The notes under the pieces: model-generated
Database searches by the model: none
Told to the model about the DNA's origin: nothing
The model's input: the letters and a program-made list of their open reading frames with translations, nothing else
NCBI RefSeq assembly: GCF_022828475.1
Contig: NZ_CP059557.1
Location: forward strand, 6,805,470-6,869,469
Source of the DNA: Saccharopolyspora gloriosae
GTDB taxonomy: Bacteria; Actinomycetota; Actinomycetes; Mycobacteriales; Pseudonocardiaceae
Direction of reading: 5' to 3'
Length of the DNA stretch: 64,000 nt
Translations under genes and position numbers: made by a program
Shown: positions 9,490-19,144 of the stretch, piece after piece
How positions within the stretch are numbered: position 1 is the first letter of the stretch
How the letters are laid out: each line of letters starts with the position of its first letter

Positions 9490-10872
9490 ATGCAGCTCCC
9501 GGCCGAACCGGCGTCCGGCGCTCCAAGCGGCGCGGGGCGGCGCCTCACGTTCGCGGCGCTGGCGCTGTTATGCCTGATCACGGCATTGACGCTGGCGGCG
9601 GGCCATGCGAACAAGGCGCGCTGCACCGGCCCGGAGTTCAACGAGTGGGGCCGTTCCGAACCGGCGTACCAGGAGCGGGCCTACAGCGAGGTCTGCTACT
9701 CCGACATCCAGAACCTGTGGATCGGCCGGGACATCGACCGGCACGTGTTCCCCTACGTGCACGGCGGGATGGACGAGGACGGTTCGCTCTACGGCGGTGT
9801 CGTCGAGTATCCGGTGCTGTCCGGGCTGCTGATCTGGCTGGGCGCGGTGTTCGTGGACACCGACGCCGGGTTCCTCGCCGCGTCCGCGCTGATCATGGCT
9901 CCGTTCGGGCTGGGGGTGGCGTGGTGGCTGGGCCGGTTGAGCGGCTGGCGGGCGTTGCTGTGGGCGCTGAGTCCGCCGCTGGTGCTGTACGCGTTCCACA
10001 ACTGGGATCTGCCGGTGGTGGCGTGCGCGGTCGCGGCGGTGTTCGTGGTGCACCGAGGCGGGGCGGCGCTGCGGCACCGGGCGCTGTGGGGCGCGGTACT
10101 GCTCGGCGCCGGATTCGCGTTCAAGATCTATCCGGGCCTGTTCGTGCTGCCGTTGGCGTTGTTCGTGCTCACCGGCGGCCGCGACGGAGCGGCGCTGCCG
10201 GTCGGCAAGCGGTTCGACGTGCGCGGGGCGCTGGCGGTCGTGGGGGCCGCGGTGGGCACCGCGGTGGTGGCGAATCTGCCGTTCGCGCTGGCCGGTTTCC
10301 GCGGCTGGCTTGCTTCGTTCGCGTTCCAGTCCGATCGCCAGGTCGATCTGAGCACGAACTCCATCTGGTACTGGGGATTGCGCGGTGTCGCCGACGCCGA
10401 CGGTTTCCAGGACGCGATGAGCGTCGTGTCCCCGGTGGCGATGCTGCTGTCGTTCGCCGCCGCCTGCCTGGCCGGGCGGTGGGTGCAGCGGCGGACCGGG
10501 ACGTACCCGTGGATCCAGGTGTCGGCGGCGATGCTGTGCGGATTCCTGCTGCTGCACAAGGTGCATTCGCCGCAGTACACGTTGTGGCTGCTGCCGTTCT
10601 TCGTGCTGCTGCGGGTCCGCTGGGGCTGGGTCGTCGCGTACGTGCTCGCCGATCTGGCGATGGGCATCAGCATCTTCCGGTGGCTGGCGGAGGCCGACGG
10701 GATCAACGACGGTTTCACCGCGCAGGCCCTGATGATCGGGGTCTGGGGCCGAGCCGCCCTGCTCGTCGGCCTGTTCCCGGCCTTCCTCGGTTCGACGTCC
10801 ACCGTCGACGAGGACGAACGCTCCGCCCTCGAACGACGAGTGAATCAACAGCCCTCGCACGACGGCACTTGA
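9490..10872 (+). CDS. GT87-family polyprenyl-phosphate mannosyltransferase-like membrane protein
   Basis: Integral membrane glycosyltransferase of the DUF2029/GT87 group, whose known members use polyprenyl-phosphate-mannose to extend lipid-linked glycans outside the membrane. The product is 460 residues with about ten hydrophobic segments. A long first extracytoplasmic loop (CYSDIQNLWIGRDI, then VVEYPVLSGL) carries acidic residues, and KIYPGLFVLPLAL and HKVHSPQYTLWLLPF are typical of the family. The ATG has GGGGAAGGA upstream. It converges on a second GT87 gene, with a palindromic repeat between them. The actual glycan acceptor is unknown. Confidence 0.85.
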   Translation: MQLPAEPASGAPSGAGRRLTFAALALLCLITALTLAAGHANKARCTGPEFNEWGRSEPAYQERAYSEVCYSDIQNLWIGRDIDRHVFPYVHGGMDEDGSLYGGVVEYPVLSGLLIWLGAVFVDTDAGFLAASALIMAPFGLGVAWWLGRLSGWRALLWALSPPLVLYAFHNWDLPVVACAVAAVFVVHRGGAALRHRALWGAVLLGAGFAFKIYPGLFVLPLALFVLTGGRDGAALPVGKRFDVRGALAVVGAAVGTAVVANLPFALAGFRGWLASFAFQSDRQVDLSTNSIWYWGLRGVADADGFQDAMSVVSPVAMLLSFAAACLAGRWVQRRTGTYPWIQVSAAMLCGFLLLHKVHSPQYTLWLLPFFVLLRVRWGWVVAYVLADLAMGISIFRWLAEADGINDGFTAQALMIGVWGRAALLVGLFPAFLGSTSTVDEDERSALERRVNQQPSHDGT

Positions 10873-10940
10873 TCATCATCTCGTCAGCGGCGAAGCCGTG
10901 CCCCGCGGCGAAGCGCATGACCCACGTCGAGACGACCACC

Positions 10941-11040
10941 GGCGGGTTCTCAGTGAGCCTCTCGCAAGGACAGCGATTTCCCTCGTAGCGGAGCCACCAG
11001 GGAAAAGGATCCCGCAGCGAGGGGCTCACCGGGGTTCCGC
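10941..11040 (-). repeat. convergent-gap palindromic repeat, copy A
   Basis: Diverged, reverse-oriented copy of the palindromic element seen best at 38270-38354. Its arms GTGAGCCTCTCGC (10953-10965) and GCGAGGGGCTCAC (11017-11029) pair with one mismatch. The flanks GGCGGGTTCTCA and GGTTCCGC are shared with the other copies. It fills the gap between two convergent GT87 genes. Confidence 0.7.
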
Positions 11041-11050
11041 CGAGTTCCCC

Positions 11051-12709
11051 TCAACCGCGCTGAGCACGTGAATCACCGGGGCCGGTGAGGGTTCTCGTCC
11101 AGTTGGTGATCCGTTCAGCCGCACCTCGCGGCCACGGCAACGTGACCCGATCCGGCGCACCGTCGAGGAAACCGCCGGACGGGTCGTCGGCCACGACCTG
11201 CCCGTGCGATCCGACCGGCGCCAGCGCGCGGCGCACCCGGTCGGCCGCCGGGTTCAAGATCTCGTGCACGACGAGCGCGCACAACGCGACCACCATGAGG
11301 TCGCGGATCAACACCGCGCCGAGGAACCAGCCTTCGGGCAGGCCCTTGTTGCCGGTGCCCAGGTAGTAGTACATCCGCGGCGCCCACACCGCGGCGTCCA
11401 CGATCATCCAGCTCAGCAGCCACCGCCAGCGCGGCACGGCCAGCACCGCCAGCGGCACCAACCACAGCGAGTACTGCGGGCTCCACACCTTGTTGGTCAG
11501 CAGGAACACGGCCACGACCAGGAAGCACAGCTGCACCAGCCGGGGCCGCACGGGCGCGGCCATGGCCAGCCAGCCGATCACGACGCAGGCCAGTGCGAAC
11601 AGTCCGAGCGATACCGCGTTGAGCACGGCAGGGGTTTGTCCCGGGGCGAGCGGCCCGTCGAACCCGGCCCAGCCGGTGAAGTAGGCCAGCGCGTTGTACA
11701 GCGAGTCCGGGTCGGCGGCGCGGGAGGCGTTGAGCCGGTAGAACTCGCCCCAGCCCACCGGGTACAGCAGCAGGATCGGCAGGTTCACCACCAGCCACGC
11801 CGCGGCGGCGCCGGCGGCCGCGCGTCCGCCCGCGCGCATTCGCCCGGACCGCAGGCACAGGATCAGCAGCGGGCCGAGGAAGAACAGCGGATACAGCTTC
11901 GCCGCGCCGCCGATGCCGATCAGCGCCCCGGCCAGCCAGGGTCGTCGTCGCGACCACGCGAGCAGCCCACCGACGGCGAACGCGGCCGCGAGCGTGTCGA
12001 AGTTGGTGAAGGCGTGCACGAACACGAGCGGGCTGAGCGCGACCAGCGCCGTGTCCCACACTCGGCGGCCCGCCAGTCCCATGACGGCCCACACCGTGAC
12101 GAGCCAGGCCGCGGTCAGCCAGAACGCGGTGACGTTGAAGTACAGGACGGTGATCATCGCCGAGGGCAGCAGACCCATTTCGGACAGCGTCGACCAACCG
12201 TCGGTGATCTTCGCGTTGAGCCACTGGAAGACACCCGTGACCACCGGGTATTCCATGTAGTGCTGTTCTTGCGGCGCCGCTCCGGGGCTCTGCGTCCACG
12301 GCGTCTTGTACGGGAACACCCCGTCGGGGGCCAGGTCGCCCATGCCGAAGCGGGGAATGATGTCGGAGTAGCACATGGCCGTGTACTGGCGGTTCGCCCG
12401 CCAGTCCAGCTGGGTGCCCTGCGCGGTGTCGTAGGTCTGCAGGCACGGGGCTTTGAACAGCCAGGCCGCGGCGAGGGTGATCATCGCCAGCAGCAGCAGC
12501 ACTCGCAGCGGCGTCCAGAACCACTGCCTGCCGACCTGGGCGTGCCGTCCGAGCGGGCCGCCGAGCGGTCGGGACAGCGCCGCCGCCACGGACTCTGTCC
12601 AGGTCGGAGCGACCCGGTCCGCCGCGTCCAGCGAGTCGCCGTCCACTACCGCGCTCACCTTGTCGGGCTCCTCGGGCTCGGTGACGGTGTGCTCGGGCTT
12701 CGTGGACAC
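11051..12709 (-). CDS. GT87-family membrane glycosyltransferase (Rv0051-like)
   Basis: Second GT87/DUF2029-type membrane glycosyltransferase, 552 residues with about a dozen hydrophobic segments after a cytoplasmic lead of about 65 residues. Family features are CYSDIIPRFGMGDLA, YMEYPVVTGVFQWL, AAKLYPLFFLGPLL and KVWSPQYSLWLVPL. Its place next to ponA matches Rv0051 in M. tuberculosis, so a cell-envelope glycan role is likely. The start is GTG at 12709; TAGCAT lies exactly 6 nt upstream and no ribosome site is present. It lies 79 bp downstream of the ponA stop. Confidence 0.85.
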   Translation of the reverse strand: MSTKPEHTVTEPEEPDKVSAVVDGDSLDAADRVAPTWTESVAAALSRPLGGPLGRHAQVGRQWFWTPLRVLLLLAMITLAAAWLFKAPCLQTYDTAQGTQLDWRANRQYTAMCYSDIIPRFGMGDLAPDGVFPYKTPWTQSPGAAPQEQHYMEYPVVTGVFQWLNAKITDGWSTLSEMGLLPSAMITVLYFNVTAFWLTAAWLVTVWAVMGLAGRRVWDTALVALSPLVFVHAFTNFDTLAAAFAVGGLLAWSRRRPWLAGALIGIGGAAKLYPLFFLGPLLILCLRSGRMRAGGRAAAGAAAAWLVVNLPILLLYPVGWGEFYRLNASRAADPDSLYNALAYFTGWAGFDGPLAPGQTPAVLNAVSLGLFALACVVIGWLAMAAPVRPRLVQLCFLVVAVFLLTNKVWSPQYSLWLVPLAVLAVPRWRWLLSWMIVDAAVWAPRMYYYLGTGNKGLPEGWFLGAVLIRDLMVVALCALVVHEILNPAADRVRRALAPVGSHGQVVADDPSGGFLDGAPDRVTLPWPRGAAERITNWTRTLTGPGDSRAQRG

Positions 12710-12715
12710 GCCCGG

Positions 12716-12721
12716 ATGCTA
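12716..12721 (-). promoter_or_regulatory. -10 box (TAGCAT) for a leaderless GT87 transcript
   Basis: On the leftward strand TAGCAT is followed by CCGGGC and then the GTG start, the same N6 spacing as at nfo. This suggests the gene has its own leaderless promoter although it follows ponA. Confidence 0.5.
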
Positions 12722-12788
12722 CGGCGTTCGGGCGGTTCTCCGACGCCCGCACCGGGTGGCTTCGCGGGCCACCCGGTGCGGGCCGGGG

Positions 12789-15700
12789 TCATTCTCCGTC
12801 GCGGCCTCGGGTCGGGCCGACGCCGTTGGCGCCACCCGGACCGTCGTTGCCGGGACCGTCCTCATCGTTGCCGTTGCCGTTGCCGCTGCCGGGCGGGCAA
12901 CCGAACAAGCCGCACTCACCGGACGGGTCGGAGCTCTCCGACTCGCTCTCCGACGTCTCGCTCTCACTGCTGGTCGGCGGCAACGTGGACGTCTCCGGCG
13001 GTGCCGACGGCGGCGGCGGGGGCGGCGGAGCGCTGCTCGTGGTCGGCGTCGGCGGCAGCTTCTGCTCGAACTGACCGATGGGATCCGGCTTCGGGAACTG
13101 CTCCACCGGAAGGTTCTGGTGGTAGTTGTTCATGAATTCCTGCCAGATGTCGCCCGGCAAGCCGCTGCCGTAGACGGTCTTGCCGCCCGCGGCCTCCACC
13201 GGAATCGGCTTGCCGTCCTCGTCGGCGAGCATGCCGACCGCCGCGGACAGCTGCGGCGTGGTGCCGACCATCCAGGCGTTCTGGTTCTTCTTCGTGTCGA
13301 AGTACTGGTGGGTACCGGTCTTCGCCGCGACGGGCCGGTCCTTGTTCAGCGGCAGCTTGGAGTGTTCGGCCACTCCGAGCATCGACTCGATGACGTTCGC
13401 CGCGAGGTTCTTGCTCTCGGAGGCGCTGTCGGCGAACGCGGGCTTCGACGGTTCCGGAGCGAACTCCTCGGTCTTGACCGCGTTCTCGATCTTCTGCACG
13501 AACTGCGGGTGCACTTGCTTGCCCTCGTTCGCGAAGGTCCCGTAGGCCGTGGCCATGTCGATGGTCCGCACCTGGTAGGCGCCCAGCGCGATACCGGCGT
13601 CGACGCCGCCCTGGGGGTTCTGCAGAGTCGGCTCGCCGTTGAACTCGGCCGGGATGCCGGCCTGGATGGCGGCCTCCCGCACCGACGGGGTCCCGAACTT
13701 CTCCGCCATGCGCACGAAGACGGTGTTCACCGACTTGTCCATGGCTTCGCGGACACCGCAGAACTTCGGGTTGTCGCACACCGAACCGGGCGCGTTGCCG
13801 AACGTCGTGCCCAGGATCTCCTGGTGGTCGCTGCCGTCGTAGTACTCGCCGATGCCGTAGCCCTTCTCCAGACCGGCCATCACCACGAACGGCTTGAACG
13901 ACGAACCCGGTGGCTGCGGCGAGTCGGCGTAGTCGAAGTACACCTCGTTGCCGCCGCCGTAGTAGGCGCGCACACCACCGGTCTTCGGGTCAACGGCGAC
14001 CAGCGAGGTGCGCAGGTTCTGCGGCTGGCCGTCCAGCACCTTGGTGACCGCTTCCTCCGCGCTCTTCTGCGCGGCCGGATCGATGGTCGTGGTGATGGTG
14101 TAGCCGCCGAGCGTCAGCGCCTGCTCGTCGTAGCCTTCCCGCTCCAGCTCCGCGAGGACCTGCTTGCGGATGTGCAGCTGGGAGGCGTTGCCCTCGGCCT
14201 TGCTCTTCCACTCGTAGCGATCCCGCGTCTCGGGAAGCTGCATGCCCGCGCGCTCGTCCTGGCTGACGAAGTTGTTCTTCAGCATCTGGTTGGCGACGTA
14301 GGTCCAGCGCCACTTGCCCTGCTCCGGGTCGACCCTCGGGTCGTTGTCCCTGGGACGCTGCACCATGCCGGCGAGCACCGCGGACTCGCTCGGGTTCAGG
14401 TCCTTCGGCAGCTTGCCGAAGTACGCGTCCGCGGCGGCGTGGATGCCGTTGGCGCCGCGACCGTAGTAGGCGGTGTTCATGTACGCCTTGAGGATGTCGT
14501 TCTTCGACTGCTGGTTGGTCACCTTGTAGGCGACGACGACTTCCTTGACCTTACGAGTGATCGAGTACTCGTCCTGGTCGAGCGCCAGCTTCACGTACTG
14601 CTGGGTCAGCGTGGAACCACCGCCGGCGCCACCGGCGATCTGGTTGTACACCGCGACCAGGATGCCTCGGATCGAGAAGCCGGGGTTGGTGTAGAACGAC
14701 GCGTCCTCGGCCGCGACGGTCGCGTCCTTCATCGGCTTCGAGACCTCGGCGTCGAGGTCCCGGATCATCGTCATCGAACCGCCCTCGGGCTCCACCCGGG
14801 TGAGCTCCTGGCCGTTCGAGTAGTTGATGGTGATCGTCTGCTCGGTCTTGGCGGCGATCTCCTCCGGGTTCGGGACCGGCCACATGGTGTAGCCGTAGGC
14901 GAAGGTCCCGATGCCCAGCAGCAGCATCGCCGCGGCAGCGACGTAACAACTGCGGCGGACGCGCCGCCAGATCACCTTGCGCTTGGCCTTGCGGGCGCTC
15001 AACTCGTCGTCCGGGTCGAGCAGCTCGTCGTCGGGGCCGTAGCCGTCGTCACCATGCCCGCCGTCCCCGTACCCGCCGTCCCCGTACCTGCCGTCGTCGT
15101 ACCTGCCGTCGTCGTAGCCGTCGTCGTAGTCGTCGTACCGGCCGCCGTCGGAGTACGGGTCGGAGGAGTAGTAGTCGTAGGAGCTCTGCGTGGCCTCGTG
15201 GGTCAGCAGCTGCGGTTCGCGCGGGGCGTCGTTGCCGGAGGCTCCGCTGCCGGCTCCCATGCCCGCTGCGCCTGCGGCTCCCGCCGCTCCACCGGCGGCA
15301 CCGCCTGCTGCTCCCGCGGCTCCGCCACCGGCGGCCGCGGCGGCGCCGCCTAATGCGGCCGCACCGGCCACACCGCCGACGACACCACCGGCCGCGGCGG
15401 CTCCGCGACCACGGCCGCGGCCCTGGTCCTTGCCGTCACCGGGGGTCTGCGGAATGTTCTCCGTGGGCCGCTCACCGGGAGGCACCGCGGCCTGTCCTGG
15501 CCTGCCGGGCGGCGGCGGGACCTGCCTGGTGCTCTGCTGGCCGCCGGGCGGCGGCGGTGGCACCTGCCGAGTCGACTGCTGTCCCGGAGGCCGCTTCCCG
15601 AACTGCTGGGTGCTCTGCGGATCCGGCGAGGCGGGCGGCTGGCCTGAACCGGGCGGCTGGGCCGAACCGGATTGTTGGGCCGAACCGGACTGACTCGAAC

Positions 15701-16469
15701 CGGGCTGGCCCTGCTGCCCGGCGCCGGCCTGGCGCTGCGCGCGCTGGTCCGGCGGGGGCGGCGGCTGCTTCGTGAACGAGGTGGGCAGGTCGAGCTTGCG
15801 CCCGCCGTCACCGGAGTCCGCGGCGGCTCGCTTACCGGTCGGCGGGTCGTCATCGTCGTCGAACGACGGCACCCAGGCGCCGGTCTGCTCGCTGGGAGCC
15901 TCGGCGTCCTTGTCCGATCCGCGCCGCGCGGCGTCGTTCCCGCTCGGCTGCGCGCTCTCACCGGGCCACTGCGGCTGCTCGCCGCCCTGCCGCGCCCGTC
16001 CGGGCGGCGGCTGCCTGCGAGTGCCCTCACCCGGCCCCTGCTGGGCACCGCTCTGGCCGTAGCCGGGCGGCGGACCCGCCGGCCGCTGCTGCCCTGCCGG
16101 GTTTTGCGGCGGCGGGTTCTGCGCAGGCGGGTTCTGCGGCGGCGGGTTCTGGGGCGGGGGATTCTGCGGCGGCGGTCCCGGAGGCGGGTTCTGGGGAGGG
16201 CCGGGCGGCGGCCCCTGCGGGCGCTGCTGCTGCCCACCGGGCCGCTGACCTCCCGGCTGCTGACCGCCGGGTGGTGCGGAGTTGGGGTTCTGCGGTCCGG
16301 GCGGCCGACCGCCCTGCGGCGTGCCGCCAGAAGGCGGCGGCCCCTGCGAGCGCGGAGCCTGCTGCCGGGACGTGGGGGGCGTGGCCCGGTCGTCGGGGGA
16401 ACCGGGGTTGCGACCTTCGGGCTGCCGGGAGTGGCGGCCACGAGCTGGGTCGTCACGCTCGTCGTTCAC
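12789..16469 (-). CDS. ponA: bifunctional penicillin-binding protein (class A PBP, PonA1-like)
   Basis: Polymerises and cross-links peptidoglycan. The product is 1226 residues. The first 490 or so are disordered, rich in Pro, Gln and Gly, then Asp/Tyr/Gly repeats. One transmembrane helix lies near 506-528. The GT51 domain has EDASFY near 588 and GGSTLTQQYVK. The transpeptidase domain has SSFK near 856, SVN in MDKSVNTVF, and KTGT near 1050. A Pro-rich then Ser/Glu-rich tail follows. The disordered cytoplasmic region is much longer than in most class A PBPs. GTG at 16469 has GGAGG 7 nt upstream. It lies next to an Rv0051-like gene and a DUF5318 gene, as in mycobacteria. Confidence 0.95.
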   Translation of the reverse strand: MNDERDDPARGRHSRQPEGRNPGSPDDRATPPTSRQQAPRSQGPPPSGGTPQGGRPPGPQNPNSAPPGGQQPGGQRPGGQQQRPQGPPPGPPQNPPPGPPPQNPPPQNPPPQNPPAQNPPPQNPAGQQRPAGPPPGYGQSGAQQGPGEGTRRQPPPGRARQGGEQPQWPGESAQPSGNDAARRGSDKDAEAPSEQTGAWVPSFDDDDDPPTGKRAAADSGDGGRKLDLPTSFTKQPPPPPDQRAQRQAGAGQQGQPGSSQSGSAQQSGSAQPPGSGQPPASPDPQSTQQFGKRPPGQQSTRQVPPPPPGGQQSTRQVPPPPGRPGQAAVPPGERPTENIPQTPGDGKDQGRGRGRGAAAAGGVVGGVAGAAALGGAAAAAGGGAAGAAGGAAGGAAGAAGAAGMGAGSGASGNDAPREPQLLTHEATQSSYDYYSSDPYSDGGRYDDYDDGYDDGRYDDGRYGDGGYGDGGHGDDGYGPDDELLDPDDELSARKAKRKVIWRRVRRSCYVAAAAMLLLGIGTFAYGYTMWPVPNPEEIAAKTEQTITINYSNGQELTRVEPEGGSMTMIRDLDAEVSKPMKDATVAAEDASFYTNPGFSIRGILVAVYNQIAGGAGGGSTLTQQYVKLALDQDEYSITRKVKEVVVAYKVTNQQSKNDILKAYMNTAYYGRGANGIHAAADAYFGKLPKDLNPSESAVLAGMVQRPRDNDPRVDPEQGKWRWTYVANQMLKNNFVSQDERAGMQLPETRDRYEWKSKAEGNASQLHIRKQVLAELEREGYDEQALTLGGYTITTTIDPAAQKSAEEAVTKVLDGQPQNLRTSLVAVDPKTGGVRAYYGGGNEVYFDYADSPQPPGSSFKPFVVMAGLEKGYGIGEYYDGSDHQEILGTTFGNAPGSVCDNPKFCGVREAMDKSVNTVFVRMAEKFGTPSVREAAIQAGIPAEFNGEPTLQNPQGGVDAGIALGAYQVRTIDMATAYGTFANEGKQVHPQFVQKIENAVKTEEFAPEPSKPAFADSASESKNLAANVIESMLGVAEHSKLPLNKDRPVAAKTGTHQYFDTKKNQNAWMVGTTPQLSAAVGMLADEDGKPIPVEAAGGKTVYGSGLPGDIWQEFMNNYHQNLPVEQFPKPDPIGQFEQKLPPTPTTSSAPPPPPPPSAPPETSTLPPTSSESETSESESESSDPSGECGLFGCPPGSGNGNGNDEDGPGNDGPGGANGVGPTRGRDGE

Positions 16470-16520
16470 GAGTTGGCCTCCAGGACAGGCGTCGTGCGAC
16501 GCCAGGTGATGCATTCACGT

Positions 16521-16545
16521 CGGGGTAACCCCGCATCCTGCGGGG
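16521..16545 (-). promoter_or_regulatory. mutually exclusive hairpins between DUF5318 gene and ponA
   Basis: CGGGG-TAA-CCCCG (16521-16533) and CCCCGCA-TCC-TGCGGGG (16529-16545) share the CCCCG segment, so only one can form at a time. They lie in the 102-nt gap upstream of the ponA start. The arrangement resembles an attenuator, but it may be a simple terminator. Confidence 0.35.
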
Positions 16546-16571
16546 CGGTGCTTCTTGCGGTCACGGCCGGT

Positions 16572-17012
16572 TCACTCGGCCGCAGTCTTGCGTCGAGGAC
16601 GGCGATTGTTCAAGTCGCCGGTTCCGAGGACGTATGACTGCACCAGGTGGTTCCAACTACATGTGCGACAGACCTCGACGACATGCACGGTGAACTCGCT
16701 GAACAGGCCCGCCAACCGTTCCAGCTCGTCGGGACCGCGGGCGGAACCCGATGCGTGCTTGAGTTCGTCGCCGAAGATCCATGAGACCAGCGTGAGGGGT
16801 TCCTTGCGGCAGACCGGGCAGGGCACCTCGCTGGGCTGGCCGTGGTACTTCGCCGCCCGCAACAGGTACGGGTTGGCATCGCAGACCTCTGTCACCCCGA
16901 CTCGACCAGCGTGGACCTGCGCGAGCAGCGACCTGCGCTGCAACGCGTAATCCACCACTTGCCGTTGGGTCCGCACGAGGAACAGGGTACGTGTCCGATG
17001 CCGGTGCTCCAT
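16572..17012 (-). CDS. DUF5318 family protein (Rv0049-like)
   Basis: Small conserved actinobacterial protein of 146 residues and unknown role. It contains two Cys pairs, CPVCRKE near residue 75 and CRTCSWNH near 118, which would suit a zinc ribbon. The N-terminal core RTQRQVVDYALQRRSLL and VTEVCDANPYLLRAAK are typical of the family. Position upstream of ponA matches Rv0049. The ATG at 17012 has a weak ribosome site; a GTG 13 codons further in is an alternative start. Confidence 0.85.
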   Translation of the reverse strand: MEHRHRTRTLFLVRTQRQVVDYALQRRSLLAQVHAGRVGVTEVCDANPYLLRAAKYHGQPSEVPCPVCRKEPLTLVSWIFGDELKHASGSARGPDELERLAGLFSEFTVHVVEVCRTCSWNHLVQSYVLGTGDLNNRRPRRKTAAE

Positions 17013-17760
17013 GCGCCGTTAGGGGCAGGACCTGCTTCCATCGCGTGACCAGGGATGTCGTCAGCTGCGTGGTTGGTCTCGACCTGGGATTACCAGGTGA
17101 GCGCCGAAGATATACTCCTTCCTCGGGCAAGTACGGCTGGGACGGCTCGAGCGCGGGAGGGTGCGGATGCGCGAACTCGCCATGCCCGACTTCCCGCGGC
17201 ACACCCGGCCGAACACGCCCGAACTGCGACGACGCTGTCCGGGCGATCGCGGCCACCCGGTGTCGCGCTGCGGGATGTTCTACCGGACACCCGCTCCGCG
17301 CCCACACCCCGGGTTGATCTTGAAATTCGGCGACGCCGGAGATTTCGGGACCAATCGGACCGGTCTCGGCGCTCCGGGGCGCCCTGGCACCGGCCGCTCG
17401 CCGCAGAACGTGACAGGCGACACGGGACGGACCGGACGATTCCGGCCGAGCGCCCGCCGCTGCCGGGAACAGCACGCCCGGACCGGCGGTTGTCGAAGGA
17501 GACGCCGGTGCGCGCACCGGTCACCGAGGGCGGCGGGAGCCCTCGGAGACCGCGCGGCACCGGCTACCGGCTTGCCGGGAGGCGGAACGCCATCGACCTC
17601 CCCGCACGACCCGTGCGCTTAGTCCGCGCGACGGGCCACCTCGCGACCACGGCGCGGCCGGTACCGAGCAGGCCGCGCCGGCCCGCTCGCACGTGCTCGG
17701 CTGCCGGGTGCGGATGAGCGACAAGAAGGACAACACATGATCAACAAGGAGGACCCTGCC
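17013..17760. other. 748-bp divergent intergenic region upstream of ino1
   Basis: Separates the divergent DUF5318 and ino1 genes. Open frames here have no recognisable product and unusual composition. In mycobacteria a PadR-type regulator gene lies near this point, but I find no trace of one. The region should contain two promoters that I cannot place. I see no RNA gene or long repeat. Confidence 0.4.
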
Positions 17761-18849
17761 ATGAGCACAGACCGTCGCGAGGGCGCGGTTCGAGTGGCGA
17801 TCGCCGGCGTGGGCAACTGCGCCGCATCCCTGGTGCAGGGCGTCCAGTACTACGCCGACGCCGACCCGGACGCCCGCGTGCCCGGCCTCATGCACGTGCA
17901 GTTCGGCGACTACCACGTGCGCGACGTCCAGTTCGTGACCGCGTTCGACGTGGACGCGAAGAAGGTCGGCAGGGACCTCTCCGAAGCCATCGTGGCCAGC
18001 GAGAACAACACCATCAAGATCGCCGACGTGCCGCCGCTGGGCGTGCCGGTGCAGCGCGGCCACACCCTCGACGGGCTCGGCCGGTTCTACCGCGACACGA
18101 TCACCGAGTCCGAAGAGGGACCCGTCGACGTGACGCAGGCGCTGCGCGACGCGGAGGTCGACGTGCTGGTGTCCTACCTGCCGGTGGGCTCCGACGAGGC
18201 CGGGAAGTTCTACGCCCAGGCCGCGCTGGACGCCGGAGTCGCTTTCGTCAACGCGCTGCCCGTGTTCATCGCCTCCGACCCCGAATGGGCCGACAAGTTC
18301 ACCGCGGGGGGCGTACCGATCGTCGGCGACGACATCAAGTCGCAGGTCGGCGCCACCATCACGCACCGCGTGCTGGCGAAGCTGTTCGAGGACCGCGGCG
18401 TGCACGTGGACCGCACGATGCAGCTCAACGTCGGCGGCAACATGGACTTCCTGAACATGAAGGAACTGGAACGACTGGAGTCGAAGAAGAAGTCCAAGAC
18501 CCAGTCGGTCACCTCGCAGGTCCAGCGCGACCTGGACAAGCGCAACGTGCACATCGGGCCGTCGGACTACGTGCCGTGGCTCGACGACCGCAAGTGGGCC
18601 TACATCCGGCTGGAAGGCCGCGCGTTCGGCGACGTGCCGCTGAACCTCGAGTACAAGCTGGAAGTGTGGGACTCGCCGAACTCGGCGGGGATCATCATCG
18701 ACGCGCTGCGGGCCGCGAAGATCGCCAAGGACCGCGGCATCGGCGGGCCGATCCTGTCCGCATCGTCGTACTTCATGAAGTCGCCGCCCGAGCAGTACTC
18801 CGACTCCGAGGCATATCAGGCGGTGGAGGACTTCATCGAGGGCCGCTGA
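17761..18849 (+). CDS. ino1: inositol-3-phosphate synthase
   Basis: Converts glucose 6-phosphate to myo-inositol 1-phosphate with NAD, feeding phosphatidylinositol and mycothiol synthesis. The product is 362 residues and very close to the mycobacterial enzyme. It has the Rossmann glycine motif [55 protein letters not shown] and SPNSAG. I chose ATG at 17761, with AAGGAGG 8 nt upstream; an ATG eight codons earlier has no ribosome site. It is divergent from the DUF5318 gene and followed by a convergent GGDEF gene. Confidence 0.96.
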   Translation: MSTDRREGAVRVAIAGVGNCAASLVQGVQYYADADPDARVPGLMHVQFGDYHVRDVQFVTAFDVDAKKVGRDLSEAIVASENNTIKIADVPPLGVPVQRGHTLDGLGRFYRDTITESEEGPVDVTQALRDAEVDVLVSYLPVGSDEAGKFYAQAALDAGVAFVNALPVFIASDPEWADKFTAGGVPIVGDDIKSQVGATITHRVLAKLFEDRGVHVDRTMQLNVGGNMDFLNMKELERLESKKKSKTQSVTSQVQRDLDKRNVHIGPSDYVPWLDDRKWAYIRLEGRAFGDVPLNLEYKLEVWDSPNSAGIIIDALRAAKIAKDRGIGGPILSASSYFMKSPPEQYSDSEAYQAVEDFIEGR

Positions 18850-18984
18850 CACCACGGCTCGTTCGTCTGAGGTGTCCGGGCGGCGGAATCTCAGTGGCCG
18901 GTGGTCGACTTCTCGGTGCTGCAAAAGGATCTTTTGATCCGTCAGTGGCGGAGCCGCTGAGCAGTGACCAGCTTGAGCAGGTCG

Positions 18985-19110
18985 ACCACCCGGCGGGTTC
19001 TCAGCGGCTTCCTCGCGAGGACGGCGATTTCGCCGTGTATCGGACATACATCAGAAATCGGCAGCCACCCCAGCGAGGGGGCAAGCGGCGAAGCCGCTGA
19101 GGTTCCGCTG
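18985..19110 (-). repeat. convergent-gap palindromic repeat, copy D
   Basis: Reverse-oriented copy of the palindromic element. The outer arms CTCAGCGGCTTC (19000-19011) and GAAGCCGCTGAG (19090-19101) pair perfectly but differ in sequence from those of the other copies. The flanks CCGGCGGGTT and GGTTCCGC are conserved; the middle has diverged. It lies between convergent ino1 and a GGDEF gene. Confidence 0.7.
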
Positions 19111-19144
19111 AGCGACCCACTGCGCAGGCCGTTCTGCAGGGAAG

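Noticed and set aside
10873-11050. Insertion sequence remnant at the palindromic repeats
   Set aside because: None of the five copies contains or borders a transposase fragment, and no target-site duplication is apparent; they are better described as short palindromic elements.
12453-15353. A 966-codon open frame on the + strand
   Set aside because: Antisense shadow of ponA; the ponA strand shows intact SxxK, SxN and KTGT motifs.
17161-17622. Small gene upstream of ino1
   Set aside because: The translation is Arg/Pro-rich without a ribosome site, hydrophobic core or family resemblance; a PadR regulator expected from mycobacterial synteny is not recognisable.
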